Assembly (NCBI RefSeq): GCF_001517545.1
Contig: NZ_FBYA01000001.1
Span: 125,181-189,180 of the forward strand
DNA length: 64,000 nucleotides
Direction of reading: 5' to 3'
Origin: Limnohabitans sp. Rim47
GTDB lineage: Bacteria; Pseudomonadota; Gammaproteobacteria; Burkholderiales; Burkholderiaceae_C
Of this stretch, positions 1 through 7,909 are shown piece by piece (position 1 is the stretch's first letter; the number at the start of each line of letters is the position of its first letter). The notes beneath the pieces were generated by a model. That model was given only the letters and a program-made list of their open reading frames with translations. It was not told the origin of the DNA and ran no database searches. Both the position numbers and the translations under genes were made by a program.

Positions 1-1
1 G

Positions 2-1162
2 GCTGCAGATGGCCGTGTGCTGCGCTTGCGCGGCGGTGGCACCAAAGACTTTTGGGGCCAAAGCCTCACAGGTGATGTGCTCGACACCCGCGCTTACCGG
101 GGCATCGTGAGTTACGAGCCCAGCGAATTGGTGGTCACGGTGCGCGGTGGCACGCCACTGGCCGAGCTGGAAGCTGCGTTGGCAGAGAAAGGCCAATGCC
201 TGGCGTTTGAACCGCCGCACTTTGGCCAAAATGCGCCAACTGTGGTCAATGGGGTCAATGGGGTCAATGGGCTCCATGGGGCCACTGTAGGCGGAATGGT
301 CGCCGCTGGCCTGAACGGCCCGGCCCGCGCCACCGCAGGCGCTGTGCGTGACTATGTGCTGGGCGCACGCTTCATCAACGGCTTGGGCGAACACCTGACT
401 TTTGGTGGTCAGGTCATGAAAAACGTGGCCGGGTACGACGTGAGCCGCCTGATGGCGGGCAGCTGGGGCACGCTGGGCTTGATCACCGAGGTCAGCCTGA
501 AAGTGCTGCCTGTGGCCCCGGCTGAAGCAACTTTGATGGTCGCGGGCTTGGCGCAAAAAGTGGCGCTTGATTTGTTGCACCGCTGGGGCGGTCAACCGCT
601 GCCGCTGAACGCCAGCGCCTGGGTGCGCGACACCACGGCCCTGCCCGTGGCGGATTATTTGTTTGTGCGTTTGCGCGGCGCGGTGGCGGCTGTGCAGTCG
701 GCCATTGGCAAGATGAGCGCCGATGCAGTGGCCTTGGGTGCCCAAGTTCACCAGATGGACAACGCCGAAGCCGCGCAAGACTGGCGCGCCAGCGGTGAGC
801 AAACGTTGCCGTTCTTTGATGCCCCGAGCCCAGACGCCTGTCTGTGGCGCTTGTCGGTGCCACAAACCGCACCCGCACTGGATTTGCCTTACCCCGCTTA
901 CATTGAATGGCAGGGTGCGCAGCGCTGGTTGTGGGCACCGGCCTCGGCGACCGTGGCTTTGCGTGAGTTGGCACAAACGGTGGGGGGTCATGCCACCTTG
1001 TTCCGCGCCAGTGCCACCCATGCCGAAGTGGACAAAGCCGCTGGCGTCAACAGCCCGCTCGATGCAGTGCAACAACGCATTCAGCAGCAACTGCAAAAGC
1101 AGTTCGACCCCAAAGGCGTGTTCGCCACAGGTCGTATGCACCCCCACACGTCAGCCATTTGA
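2..1162 (+). CDS. glcE: Glycolate oxidase subunit GlcE (FAD-binding), 5' truncated by window edge
   Basis: FAD-binding subunit of glycolate oxidase, which oxidises glycolate to glyoxylate at the membrane together with GlcD and GlcF. The reading frame is open from base 2 with no start codon, so the N-terminus lies outside the window; 386 residues are visible. Family motifs are the early RLRGGGTKDFWG segment, the GGMVAAGL loop, and VMKNVAGYDVSRLMAGSWGTLG typical of FAD_binding_4 proteins. The segment between the EPPHFG and GATVGG motifs is longer than I expect for GlcE, because a 9-bp tandem repeat encodes VNGVNG. glcF follows after 15 bp, so the two are co-transcribed; glcD is presumably just upstream. 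Confidence 0.93.
   Translation, partial: AADGRVLRLRGGGTKDFWGQSLTGDVLDTRAYRGIVSYEPSELVVTVRGGTPLAELEAALAEKGQCLAFEPPHFGQNAPTVVNGVNGVNGLHGATVGGMVAAGLNGPARATAGAVRDYVLGARFINGLGEHLTFGGQVMKNVAGYDVSRLMAGSWGTLGLITEVSLKVLPVAPAEATLMVAGLAQKVALDLLHRWGGQPLPLNASAWVRDTTALPVADYLFVRLRGAVAAVQSAIGKMSADAVALGAQVHQMDNAEAAQDWRASGEQTLPFFDAPSPDACLWRLSVPQTAPALDLPYPAYIEWQGAQRWLWAPASATVALRELAQTVGGHATLFRASATHAEVDKAAGVNSPLDAVQQRIQQQLQKQFDPKGVFATGRMHPHTSAI
245..280 (+). repeat. 9-bp tandem repeat inside glcE
   Basis: Three perfect copies of GTCAATGGG (245-271) followed by a degenerate copy CTCCATGGG (272-280). The repeat is in frame and encodes VNG/LHG units inserted before the FAD-binding GATVGG motif. Confidence 0.95.
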
Positions 1163-1177
1163 TCCGGGACGAAAACC

Positions 1178-2422
1178 ATGCAAACCCAGCTCGCCCCCGA
1201 ATACCAAAACACCCCCGAAGGCCAAGAGGCCGAAGCCATCTTGCGCAAGTGCGTGCATTGCGGTTTTTGCACCGCCACCTGCCCCACCTACCAATTGCTG
1301 GGCGACGAGCTGGACGGCCCGCGTGGCCGCATCTATTTGATGAAGCAGGTGCTCGAAGGCGAAACGCCCACCCGCAAAACCCAGATGCACTTGGACCGGT
1401 GCCTCACCTGCCGCAACTGCGAAAGCACTTGCCCCAGCGGCGTGCAATACGGCCACTTGGTTGACATTGGCCGCAAGCTGGTCGACGCCAAAGTGGAACG
1501 CCCCGTGGGCGAAAAGCTGGTGCGCTGGGCACTGAAAGAAGGCTTGCCTTCGCCCCTGTTTGCGCCCGCCATGAAGATGGGCCAAATGGTGCGCGGCCTG
1601 CTGCCTGCCAGCCTCAAGGCCAAAGTGCCTGCGCCGCAAAACGCGGGCGCGTGGCCCACCGCGCAACACGCACGCAAGGTGCTGATGCTGGCCGGTTGCG
1701 TGCAGCCGAGCATGAGCCCCAACATCAACACCGCCACCGCCCGCGTGCTGGATGCGGCAGGCATCCAGACCGTGACTGCGCCCAAGGCCGGTTGCTGTGG
1801 CGCGGTCAAGTTTCACCTGAACGACCACGAAGGCGGCAAAGACCACATGCGTGCCAACATCGACGCTTGGTGGCCGCTGGTGGAAAGTGGCGAAGTTGAA
1901 GCCATCGTGATGAACGCCTCTGGCTGCGGCGTCATGGTCAAAGACTACGGCCATGTGCTGAAAGACGACCCTGCCTATGCCGACAAAGCCGACCGCATCG
2001 GCGCCTTGACCAAAGACCTGAGCGAGCTGCTGCCCGAATTGGTGCCCTTGCTCAAAAACAAACTCAAGCCCGAAGCCCTGCAAGCCGCAGGTCTACAAGC
2101 CTACCACCCACCTTGCACGCTGCAACACGGCCAGCAACTCAAAGGCGGCGTCGAAAAACATTTGGGTGATCTGGGTTTTCAGATCAAGGTCACCGCCAAT
2201 GAATCGCACCTGTGCTGTGGCTCCGCGGGCACCTACAGCGTGCTCAACCCCGAGCTATCCAAGCAGCTGCGCGACCGCAAGCTGGGCCACCTGAACGCGC
2301 TAGAGCCCCAAGGCGTGCTGAGCGCCAACATCGGCTGCATCACCCACCTGCAAAGCGGCAGCGGCCTGCCGGTTCGGCATTGGGTGGAGTTGGTGGATCA
2401 GGCGATTCGGCTCAAGTCTTGA
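1178..2422 (+). CDS. glcF: Glycolate oxidase iron-sulfur subunit GlcF
   Basis: Electron-transfer subunit of glycolate oxidase, 414 residues, close to the family norm. It has two [4Fe-4S] motifs: CVHCGFCTATC (Cys 25, 28, 31, 35) and CLTCRNCESTC (Cys 75, 78, 81, 85). These are followed by two CCG domains, seen as GCCGAVKFH near residue 205 and CCGSAGTY near residue 350. Electrons from the GlcD/GlcE flavins should pass through these clusters to the quinone pool. The ATG lies 15 bp after the glcE stop, consistent with one operon. No glcG or malate synthase gene follows; the next gene is convergent. Confidence 0.95.
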   Translation: MQTQLAPEYQNTPEGQEAEAILRKCVHCGFCTATCPTYQLLGDELDGPRGRIYLMKQVLEGETPTRKTQMHLDRCLTCRNCESTCPSGVQYGHLVDIGRKLVDAKVERPVGEKLVRWALKEGLPSPLFAPAMKMGQMVRGLLPASLKAKVPAPQNAGAWPTAQHARKVLMLAGCVQPSMSPNINTATARVLDAAGIQTVTAPKAGCCGAVKFHLNDHEGGKDHMRANIDAWWPLVESGEVEAIVMNASGCGVMVKDYGHVLKDDPAYADKADRIGALTKDLSELLPELVPLLKNKLKPEALQAAGLQAYHPPCTLQHGQQLKGGVEKHLGDLGFQIKVTANESHLCCGSAGTYSVLNPELSKQLRDRKLGHLNALEPQGVLSANIGCITHLQSGSGLPVRHWVELVDQAIRLKS

Positions 2423-2456
2423 AGTTCGCACAGAAACAAAAAAAATTAGCTTGTAT

Positions 2457-3626
2457 TCAATTTTGGGGTGTGAATGACCGATTCAGAACCCCTGCGATGT
2501 CACCAACGGAAATCACCTCAACCCCTTCGGCGAACGGCCAACGGTGCTGCACGGGGGCCACGATGTAGGTTTTTTCGGGTTGTACGTCTTGCAGGGATTG
2601 CCAGAAGCCTTTGGTGACTTTGGGCGCAACGCTGAACTTGATTTCGAAACCGATTTTTCGCTGCCCAGCTTCCACCACCACATCCAGCTCGGCACCCGCC
2701 GCTGTTCTGTAAAACGACAGGCTGGCCCCGGCGGGCAAGTGGGCGGCAATCTGGTCGATGACAAAGCCCTCCCAGGATGCACCCGTCATGGGGTGGCCTT
2801 GCAGGTCGTCCGGATGGCTCAAGCCCAGAAGGCTGTGCAGCAGACCGCTGTCACGGACGTAGACCTTGGGCGCTTTGACCAAACGCTTGCCCAGGTTGGC
2901 GTGATAGGGCTCGAGTTTTCTGACCAGCAGGGCACCCACCATGTGATCTAGCCAGCGACTGACCGTGGGGGCGCTCACGTCCAGTGAATTGGCGATGGCC
3001 GATGCATTGAACAGCTGACCATGCACATGCGCCAACATGCGCCAAAAACGGCGCAGACTTTCGGCATCTACGCGCAAGCCCAGAGCGGGCAAATCGGTGT
3101 GCAGCAGGTGGCGGATGAACGCATCACGCCAGGCCCAAGAAGCGTGCGAATCGACGGCGGTGAAGCTGGGTGGAAAGCCGCCGCGCACCCACAAGTCCTG
3201 CACGGTGTTGAGGTCCGAGCCGACTTCATTGACGAGGAGCGGGAACATGTCGATCAGACTCAGCCTTCCAGCCAAGGATTGGGATTGACGCAGCAATTCA
3301 AACGAAGCCGAGCCCAGCAAGACAAAACGTCCGGGGCGACGGATGCGGTCGATTTCACCGCGCAACACCGAAAAAAGTCCCGGTGCATTTTGAACTTCGT
3401 CCAAGATGACCAGCCGGTCTGCGTGAGCTTTTAAAAACAGCGGGCCTTCGCCCAGACGTGCCTGATCTTGTGGGGATTCAAGGTCCAAGTAAATGGCATT
3501 TGGATGGGTGTCCAGCAGAGCACGGGCCAAGGTGGTTTTGCCAATCTGGCGCGGTCCCAAAATGGCAACGGCTGGACTCCATGTGAGGTGTGAGGCCAGT
3601 GTGCTTTGAGCAATACGTTTGAACAT
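2457..3626 (-). CDS. AAA family ATPase with DUF4143 C-terminal domain
   Basis: Family of unclear function, often found as a scattered accessory gene. The 389-residue protein has a Walker A motif GPRQIGKTT (residues 24-32) and a Walker B RLVILDEVQ (71-79). An arginine-rich sensor region follows, then a C-terminal part with ELDVVVEA and IGFEIKFS, which resemble a PD-(D/E)XK nuclease-like core as described for DUF4143 proteins. The gene is convergent with glcF. Its start codon sits directly after an AAGG and beside an 11-bp inverted repeat. The upstream neighbour on this strand is a decayed regulator cut off at this module's edge, suggesting acquisition by transfer. Function unknown. Confidence 0.85.
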   Translation of the reverse strand: MFKRIAQSTLASHLTWSPAVAILGPRQIGKTTLARALLDTHPNAIYLDLESPQDQARLGEGPLFLKAHADRLVILDEVQNAPGLFSVLRGEIDRIRRPGRFVLLGSASFELLRQSQSLAGRLSLIDMFPLLVNEVGSDLNTVQDLWVRGGFPPSFTAVDSHASWAWRDAFIRHLLHTDLPALGLRVDAESLRRFWRMLAHVHGQLFNASAIANSLDVSAPTVSRWLDHMVGALLVRKLEPYHANLGKRLVKAPKVYVRDSGLLHSLLGLSHPDDLQGHPMTGASWEGFVIDQIAAHLPAGASLSFYRTAAGAELDVVVEAGQRKIGFEIKFSVAPKVTKGFWQSLQDVQPEKTYIVAPVQHRWPFAEGVEVISVGDIAGVLNRSFTPQN

Positions 3627-3663
3627 CCTTGCATTTTAAACATGTCATATTCAAAATACAAGG
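3627..3663. promoter_or_regulatory. Inverted repeat at the start of the DUF4143 ATPase
   Basis: Left arm CCTTGCATTTT (3627-3637) and right arm AAAATACAAGG (3653-3663) are inverted copies with 10 of 11 positions paired and a 15-bp spacer. The left arm contains the AAGG that abuts the ATPase start codon on the minus strand. This would suit an operator or a translation-blocking hairpin, or it could mark the edge of an inserted module. Confidence 0.55.
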
Positions 3664-3674
3664 ATATAGACTGT

Positions 3675-3963
3675 CTACAAGCATCTGGCCCAAACCCGCC
3701 TGAAATCCCGTGCCGAGCCAAAACCACAAGCTTCGGCCAGTTGTTCTTGCGTCAGCGCGGGTTGCTGCGCGAGCAGTGCTTGTGCGGCGGGTGTGGCGTA
3801 GTCTTCGCGCTCGTGGCTGTTGCCGGTGATCAGCACCAGAGAGTTCGGGGGCAAGCTTTCGGGCAAAGGCCCCAGCCCCGCCAACTGCGTGCCCAGCGAA
3901 GTCGAGCAGCAGCACGCCGGGCGTGACAACCATGCAAACCGTCAGTTGCGTATCGATGTTCAC
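3675..3963 (-). pseudogene. Remnant of a GlxA-family (DJ-1/PfpI plus AraC) transcriptional regulator
   Basis: Two overlapping minus-strand frames carry pieces of one GlxA-type regulator. The frame starting at 3963 reads VTPGVLLLDFAG, typical of the DJ-1/PfpI N-terminus. A second frame then continues with LAGLGPLPESLPPNSLVLITGN, HEREDYATPAAQALL and LAEACGFGSARDFRRVW, the last being an AraC-type helix-turn-helix. Intact members have over 300 residues, whereas only about 95 codons remain here. The gene has therefore lost internal segments, shifted frame, and ends abruptly after VWARC, a few bases from the inverted repeat of the ATPase module. GlxA regulators commonly sit beside isochorismatase-like hydrolases, as here. 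Confidence 0.7.
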
Positions 3964-4062
3964 GGCAATCAGACCTGTGTGGCACAGCCTTGTGGCTTGA
4001 ACACCCGTTGAGTGGATGCCGGGTTGGGGCGCAGTTCGAGCATGGTGTGGCCGTTCAAGGTT

Positions 4063-4605
4063 TCAAAGGCTGGACAGGCAAGTATCCACGTTCACGATGC
4101 GCGCAAAGCGATGGGCCAAAACCAGCTCCGTGCGCGTGGTGATGTCCTGCGCACTGAAGGTCTGGCCGGTGCCCGCGTGGGTCATCGGAAAAGTCAGCGT
4201 CGCCTCGGACACAAAGTCCACTGCATAGCCCAGGTCTGAGCCGACGCGGGCCGTGGTTTCGCAGCATTGTTCGGTGCGGATGCCGCTGATGATGAGCTTT
4301 TGCACACCGCGCCTGCGCAACCACACATCGAGTCCGGTGTCGGTGAAAGCGTTGTGCACATGCTTGTCAAAGCGTGCGGCGGGCTGGCCCGGCAGCCAAT
4401 CCATGGGCTGGATCAAGCCAGACTCGGCACGAAAAGGCCCATCGTTGTCGATGTGAAAAACATGCACCACCGGCACATCGGCCTGACGGCAACCGGCTTC
4501 CAGTTTCAAAAGCGCTTGCTGAAATGGCGCTTCGCCTTCAGACGACCAATACGGCCTGTGCAGGCGACCTCCATCAAGCCATTCACTGCCCGTTGCTTGC
4601 CCGAC
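4063..4605 (-). pseudogene. Isochorismatase-like cysteine hydrolase lacking its N-terminus
   Basis: The conserved part begins at LHRPYWSS and continues through VPVVHVFHID, the lysine-containing RFDKHVHNAF and the cysteine motif ISGIRTEQCCETTARVGSDLGY, ending at 4063. The first strand of the fold, usually ending in a DxQ motif with the catalytic aspartate, is missing: directly upstream is the stop codon of the acetoacetyl-CoA synthetase. No ATG or good ribosome site exists in frame; the longest frame uses a TTG inside the upstream gene. I therefore call it a 5'-deleted pseudogene, decaying with the adjacent GlxA remnant. A short functional protein with an alternative start is possible but would lack one catalytic residue. 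Confidence 0.65.
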
Positions 4606-4610
4606 TGTTG

Positions 4611-6728
4611 TCAAACGGACAAGGCCTTGCCCAGATGCTGTTTGGCCAGTTCCACATACCAGTCCAGACAAGCCGGGTTGGCCATCGCATCCTTGTTGAC
4701 CACTTTTTCGAGCGGCTGGCCCAGCATGAGTTTCTTGATCGGCAGCTCCTGCTTTTTGCCGGACAAGGTGCGCGGGATTTCGTCAACCTGAAAAATCTCG
4801 TTGGGAATGAAGCGCGGGCTCAGCGCCACTTTGATGGCGTTATTGAGCTTGGCTTTGACCGCATCGTCCAGCACCGTGCCGGGGCGCAACACCACAAACA
4901 GCGGCATGTAGCTTTCTTTGCCCAGGTACTCCAAGTCCACGACCATCGAGTCCATGACTTCGGGCAGGGCTTCGACGGCGCTGTACAGCTCGCTGGTGCC
5001 CATGCGCAGGCCATAACGGTTGATGGTGGCGTCGCTGCGGCCAAATATCACGCAGCCTTCGCCCTCGCCTTTTGTTTCGGGGTTGCCGCTGCCGATGCGT
5101 AGCCAGTCGCCATGCCGCCAGACGCCGCCCATGCTGGCCGGGCCGTCACCGCCACCGGGCTGGCGGCCGTGGCCTGCGGGGTACATCTCGAAATAACTGC
5201 TCAGGTAACGGGCGTTCTCTTTGTCACCCCAGAAGAACAGCGGCATCGACGGAATGGGCTGGGTGCAGACCAATTCGCCCACTTCGCCCTTGACCGGTTC
5301 ACCCGCTTCGTTCCACGACTCGACCGCCGCGCCCAGCATGCGGCACTGCATGACGCCGGGCTCTTGCGGCAGCTCGCGGTGGCCGCCCACAAAGGCGCCA
5401 GCAAAGTCGGTGCCACCAGAAATGTTGCACCACCAGATGTCGGTGCCGATCTGCCTGAATTGTTCCGTGCCCCAACTTTGGGTCTCGGGGGACAAAGGCG
5501 AGCCGGTGGTGCCCAAAGCACGCACCCGCGACAGATCGCCACAGCGGCCAATGTCCAGATTGGCTTTCTGGCAATTGGCAAAGTAAGCTGCGCCAGCGCC
5601 AAAGAAGGTGACTTTTTCTTGCGCCGCCATGCGCCACAAAATGCCCCAGTCGGGCTTGTCCTTGCTGCCACCTGGGTTGCCGTCATAAATCACACAGGTG
5701 ACGCCATTGAGCAAGCCAGCCACTTGGGCGTTCCACATGACCCAGCCGGTAGAGCTGTACCAATGAAAGCGCTCGCCAAAGCTGTTGGGGTGGTAGCTGC
5801 AGCCCACGTCGTTGTGCAATATCTTGTTGGCCAGGGCGACGATCACGGTGCCACCGTGGCCGTGCACGATGGGTTTGGGCAGGCCGGTGGTGCCGCTGGA
5901 ATAGACGATCCACAAGGGGTGATCAAAAGGCAAACTGAGCGGCTCGAAAGCTTGCACCTCGGCATCGTCACGCGCGGTGATGGCCGACAGTTGCACGCTG
6001 GCTGCCACGTCGCAGCTGGCCAGGTCGAGCGTACCCAGGTTTTCATGGACGATGACGTGCTGCACGCTGGGCAACGCGTCCTTGAGCTCCTGCACCACGG
6101 TCATGCGGTCAAAGTCGCGCCCGCCGTAGCTCACGCCATCCACCGCAATCAACACCTTGGGCTCGATTTGCTTGAAGCGGTCAAGCACGGCGTGGGTGCC
6201 CATGTCGGGCGCACAAATGCTCCAGACACCCCCCACGCTGGCCGTGGCCAAAAAAGCCACCATGGCTTCGGGAATGTTGGGCAAATACGCGGCCACCCTG
6301 TCGCCCGGCTGCACCCCCTGGGCTTGCAAGTGCAGGGCCAAAGCGGCCACCTGGCGGCGCAGCTCGGGCCAACTCATCTCTCGGCGTAAGCCTTTTTCGT
6401 TGTGGCTGATGACGGCCAGCAACCCCGCCTCGTGCGCTGGCTTGACATGCCGCAACACTTGATAGGCATAGTTGGTTTTGGCTCCCGGAAACCACTGCGC
6501 CCCGGGCATCACATTGTTCGCCAGCACAGCGGTGTGCGGGGTTGGCGACACCAACTCAAAGTAGTCCCAAATGCTCTGCCAAAAGGCATTGAGGTCAGTC
6601 ACAGACCATCGCCACAGGTCGTTGTAGGTGGCAAAACTCAGACCGCGTTGATCACGCAACCAGTTTTGGTACAGCCTGATTTGAGGCAGATAGGGGGCAG
6701 TGCCTGAGGGTTTTGTCGCTGTGTTCAT
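4611..6728 (-). CDS. Acetoacetate--CoA ligase (acetoacetyl-CoA synthetase)
   Basis: Adenylate-forming enzyme that activates acetoacetate with ATP and CoA, linking ketone-body or polyhydroxybutyrate turnover to acetyl-CoA metabolism in the cytoplasm. The N-terminal signature (WRWSVTDLNAFWQSIWDYF, MPGAQWFPGAKTNYA) is that of acetoacetyl-CoA synthetase rather than acetyl-CoA synthetase. Later motifs are the P-loop YSSGTTGLPKPIVHGHGG, GRSDATINRYGLRMG, and the C-terminal LSGKKQELPIKKL with the adenylation lysine. The chosen ATG at 6728 gives 705 residues; an ATG at 6752 adds eight. The length slightly exceeds the usual 650 because of glycine-rich insertions (GRQPGGGDG, GSGNPETKGEGEG). Stands as a single gene. 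Confidence 0.9.
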   Translation of the reverse strand: MNTATKPSGTAPYLPQIRLYQNWLRDQRGLSFATYNDLWRWSVTDLNAFWQSIWDYFELVSPTPHTAVLANNVMPGAQWFPGAKTNYAYQVLRHVKPAHEAGLLAVISHNEKGLRREMSWPELRRQVAALALHLQAQGVQPGDRVAAYLPNIPEAMVAFLATASVGGVWSICAPDMGTHAVLDRFKQIEPKVLIAVDGVSYGGRDFDRMTVVQELKDALPSVQHVIVHENLGTLDLASCDVAASVQLSAITARDDAEVQAFEPLSLPFDHPLWIVYSSGTTGLPKPIVHGHGGTVIVALANKILHNDVGCSYHPNSFGERFHWYSSTGWVMWNAQVAGLLNGVTCVIYDGNPGGSKDKPDWGILWRMAAQEKVTFFGAGAAYFANCQKANLDIGRCGDLSRVRALGTTGSPLSPETQSWGTEQFRQIGTDIWWCNISGGTDFAGAFVGGHRELPQEPGVMQCRMLGAAVESWNEAGEPVKGEVGELVCTQPIPSMPLFFWGDKENARYLSSYFEMYPAGHGRQPGGGDGPASMGGVWRHGDWLRIGSGNPETKGEGEGCVIFGRSDATINRYGLRMGTSELYSAVEALPEVMDSMVVDLEYLGKESYMPLFVVLRPGTVLDDAVKAKLNNAIKVALSPRFIPNEIFQVDEIPRTLSGKKQELPIKKLMLGQPLEKVVNKDAMANPACLDWYVELAKQHLGKALSV

Positions 6729-6812
6729 GCCGTGCAGCGTAGCAGCGGCCATGCTGCGCTGTCACGCGCAACAACCCTGAAACATGCACCTAGGTGACAG
6801 CATCCACCACCG

Positions 6813-7169
6813 TCATCCCGGGGCCGTTTCGCAGCGGCCCTGGCCCGTGGCTTGTCCCCGAAAATCGCTTTGCCATTGCAGCGTCACCCAGTCGATCTGG
6901 ATGCGCTCGTTGTCTACCGCCGTCATGACACCGCCCGGCAACAGCGAAAAACCATACGGTTCAACCCCGTCAATGCGCAATCGGCGAACGGCTTTGCGGT
7001 CCCAGTCGATGCGCACCTCACGCACCCAAGTGCTGCGCTGCGGCATGTACACCACAGCGCAACTCAAGACCACCGAAGACGGTGCGGCCCAAGTCGGGCC
7101 AAGCGCTGCGAGGGCAAGCCCCAGACCCGTCAGCGTGCGCAGGCCAGCGATGCGTCGGCACCAAGACAT
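6813..7169 (-). CDS. Small predicted secreted protein of unknown function
   Basis: 118 residues with a clear signal peptide: basic start MSWCRRIAGLR, hydrophobic core LTGLGLALAALG, and a cleavage-like TWAAPS near residue 28. The mature part of about 90 residues has PYGFSLLPGGVMTAVDNERIQIDW, suggesting a beta-rich fold. I do not recognise a named family. It lies 6 bp after the cobalamin adenosyltransferase on the same strand, so the two may be co-transcribed, though no functional link is apparent. Confidence 0.6.
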   Translation of the reverse strand: MSWCRRIAGLRTLTGLGLALAALGPTWAAPSSVVLSCAVVYMPQRSTWVREVRIDWDRKAVRRLRIDGVEPYGFSLLPGGVMTAVDNERIQIDWVTLQWQSDFRGQATGQGRCETAPG

Positions 7170-7175
7170 GGCGGC

Positions 7176-7754
7176 TCAGACCGACGCGTCGGGTTTGTCG
7201 CTCTGATTCATGCGCTGGCTTTTCCAGTACACGTCATCGCCACCGTTCATGCGGTTGAGCACGCGGGCCAAGACAAACATCAGGTCAGACAAGCGGTTGA
7301 GGTATTGCCGAGGCATTTCATTAATGGCTTCTTCGTTGCCCAAGGCCACGCAAGCGCGTTCGGCACGGCGGGCCACTGTGCGGCAAACGTGTGCTTGAGA
7401 GGCCCCGCGTGTGCCTGCGGGCAAGATGAACTCTTCGAGCTTGGGCAGCTGCGCGTTGTAAGTGGCCAAGGCCTCGTCGAGCGCGGCCACGGCTTCGGCT
7501 TTCAACAGCTCAAAACCAGGAATGGACAACTCGCCCCCCAAGTTAAACAACTGGTGCTGCACTTCCACCAAGACATCGCGCACGCCCTGCGCCATGTCTT
7601 CGCACAGCAACAAGCCGATGTGGGAATTGAGTTCGTCCACCTCGCCCATGGCGTGCACGCGCAAGCTGTTTTTGGACACACGCTGGTTGTTGCCCAAGCC
7701 GGTGGTGCCGTTGTCGCCGGTGCGGGTGGCGATTTGTGTGAGTCGGTTGCCCAT
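7176..7754 (-). CDS. PduO-type cob(I)yrinic acid a,c-diamide adenosyltransferase
   Basis: Transfers the adenosyl group of ATP to cob(I)alamin to form coenzyme B12. The 192-residue protein has the PduO N-terminal signature TRTGDNGTTGLGNNQRV, then MGEVDELNSHIGL, RRAERACVALG and RQYLNRLSDLMFVLAR, all ATP or cobalamin contacts of this family. The ATG at 7754 is chosen because it begins just before the motif and follows AAGGACAACACC; a longer frame to 7871 adds unrelated residues. Other B12 genes are absent from the window. Confidence 0.92.
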   Translation of the reverse strand: MGNRLTQIATRTGDNGTTGLGNNQRVSKNSLRVHAMGEVDELNSHIGLLLCEDMAQGVRDVLVEVQHQLFNLGGELSIPGFELLKAEAVAALDEALATYNAQLPKLEEFILPAGTRGASQAHVCRTVARRAERACVALGNEEAINEMPRQYLNRLSDLMFVLARVLNRMNGGDDVYWKSQRMNQSDKPDASV

Positions 7755-7909
7755 GGTGTTGTCCTTTTTTGTAGCGCAAATTTTGTGTCCAGATTGTCGA
7801 GCAAGACCCCTTGGCTTGTCTGACACCGGACAACAAGCCCCGGGTTTGCGGCGTAAACTGCGTTTTCGCAAGTTTGGCGGGGTCTGCTCGCCACCTCAGG
7901 AGACCCCCC

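Noticed and set aside
2457..4671. Complete mobile element carrying the DUF4143 ATPase
   Set aside because: No transposase, integrase, target-site duplication or matching pair of terminal repeats was found; only one local inverted repeat is visible.
4063..4671. Intact 202-residue cysteine hydrolase starting at the TTG at 4671
   Set aside because: The first 20 codons lie inside the acetoacetyl-CoA synthetase gene in another frame and lack the conserved N-terminal strand; the fragment is better called 5'-deleted.
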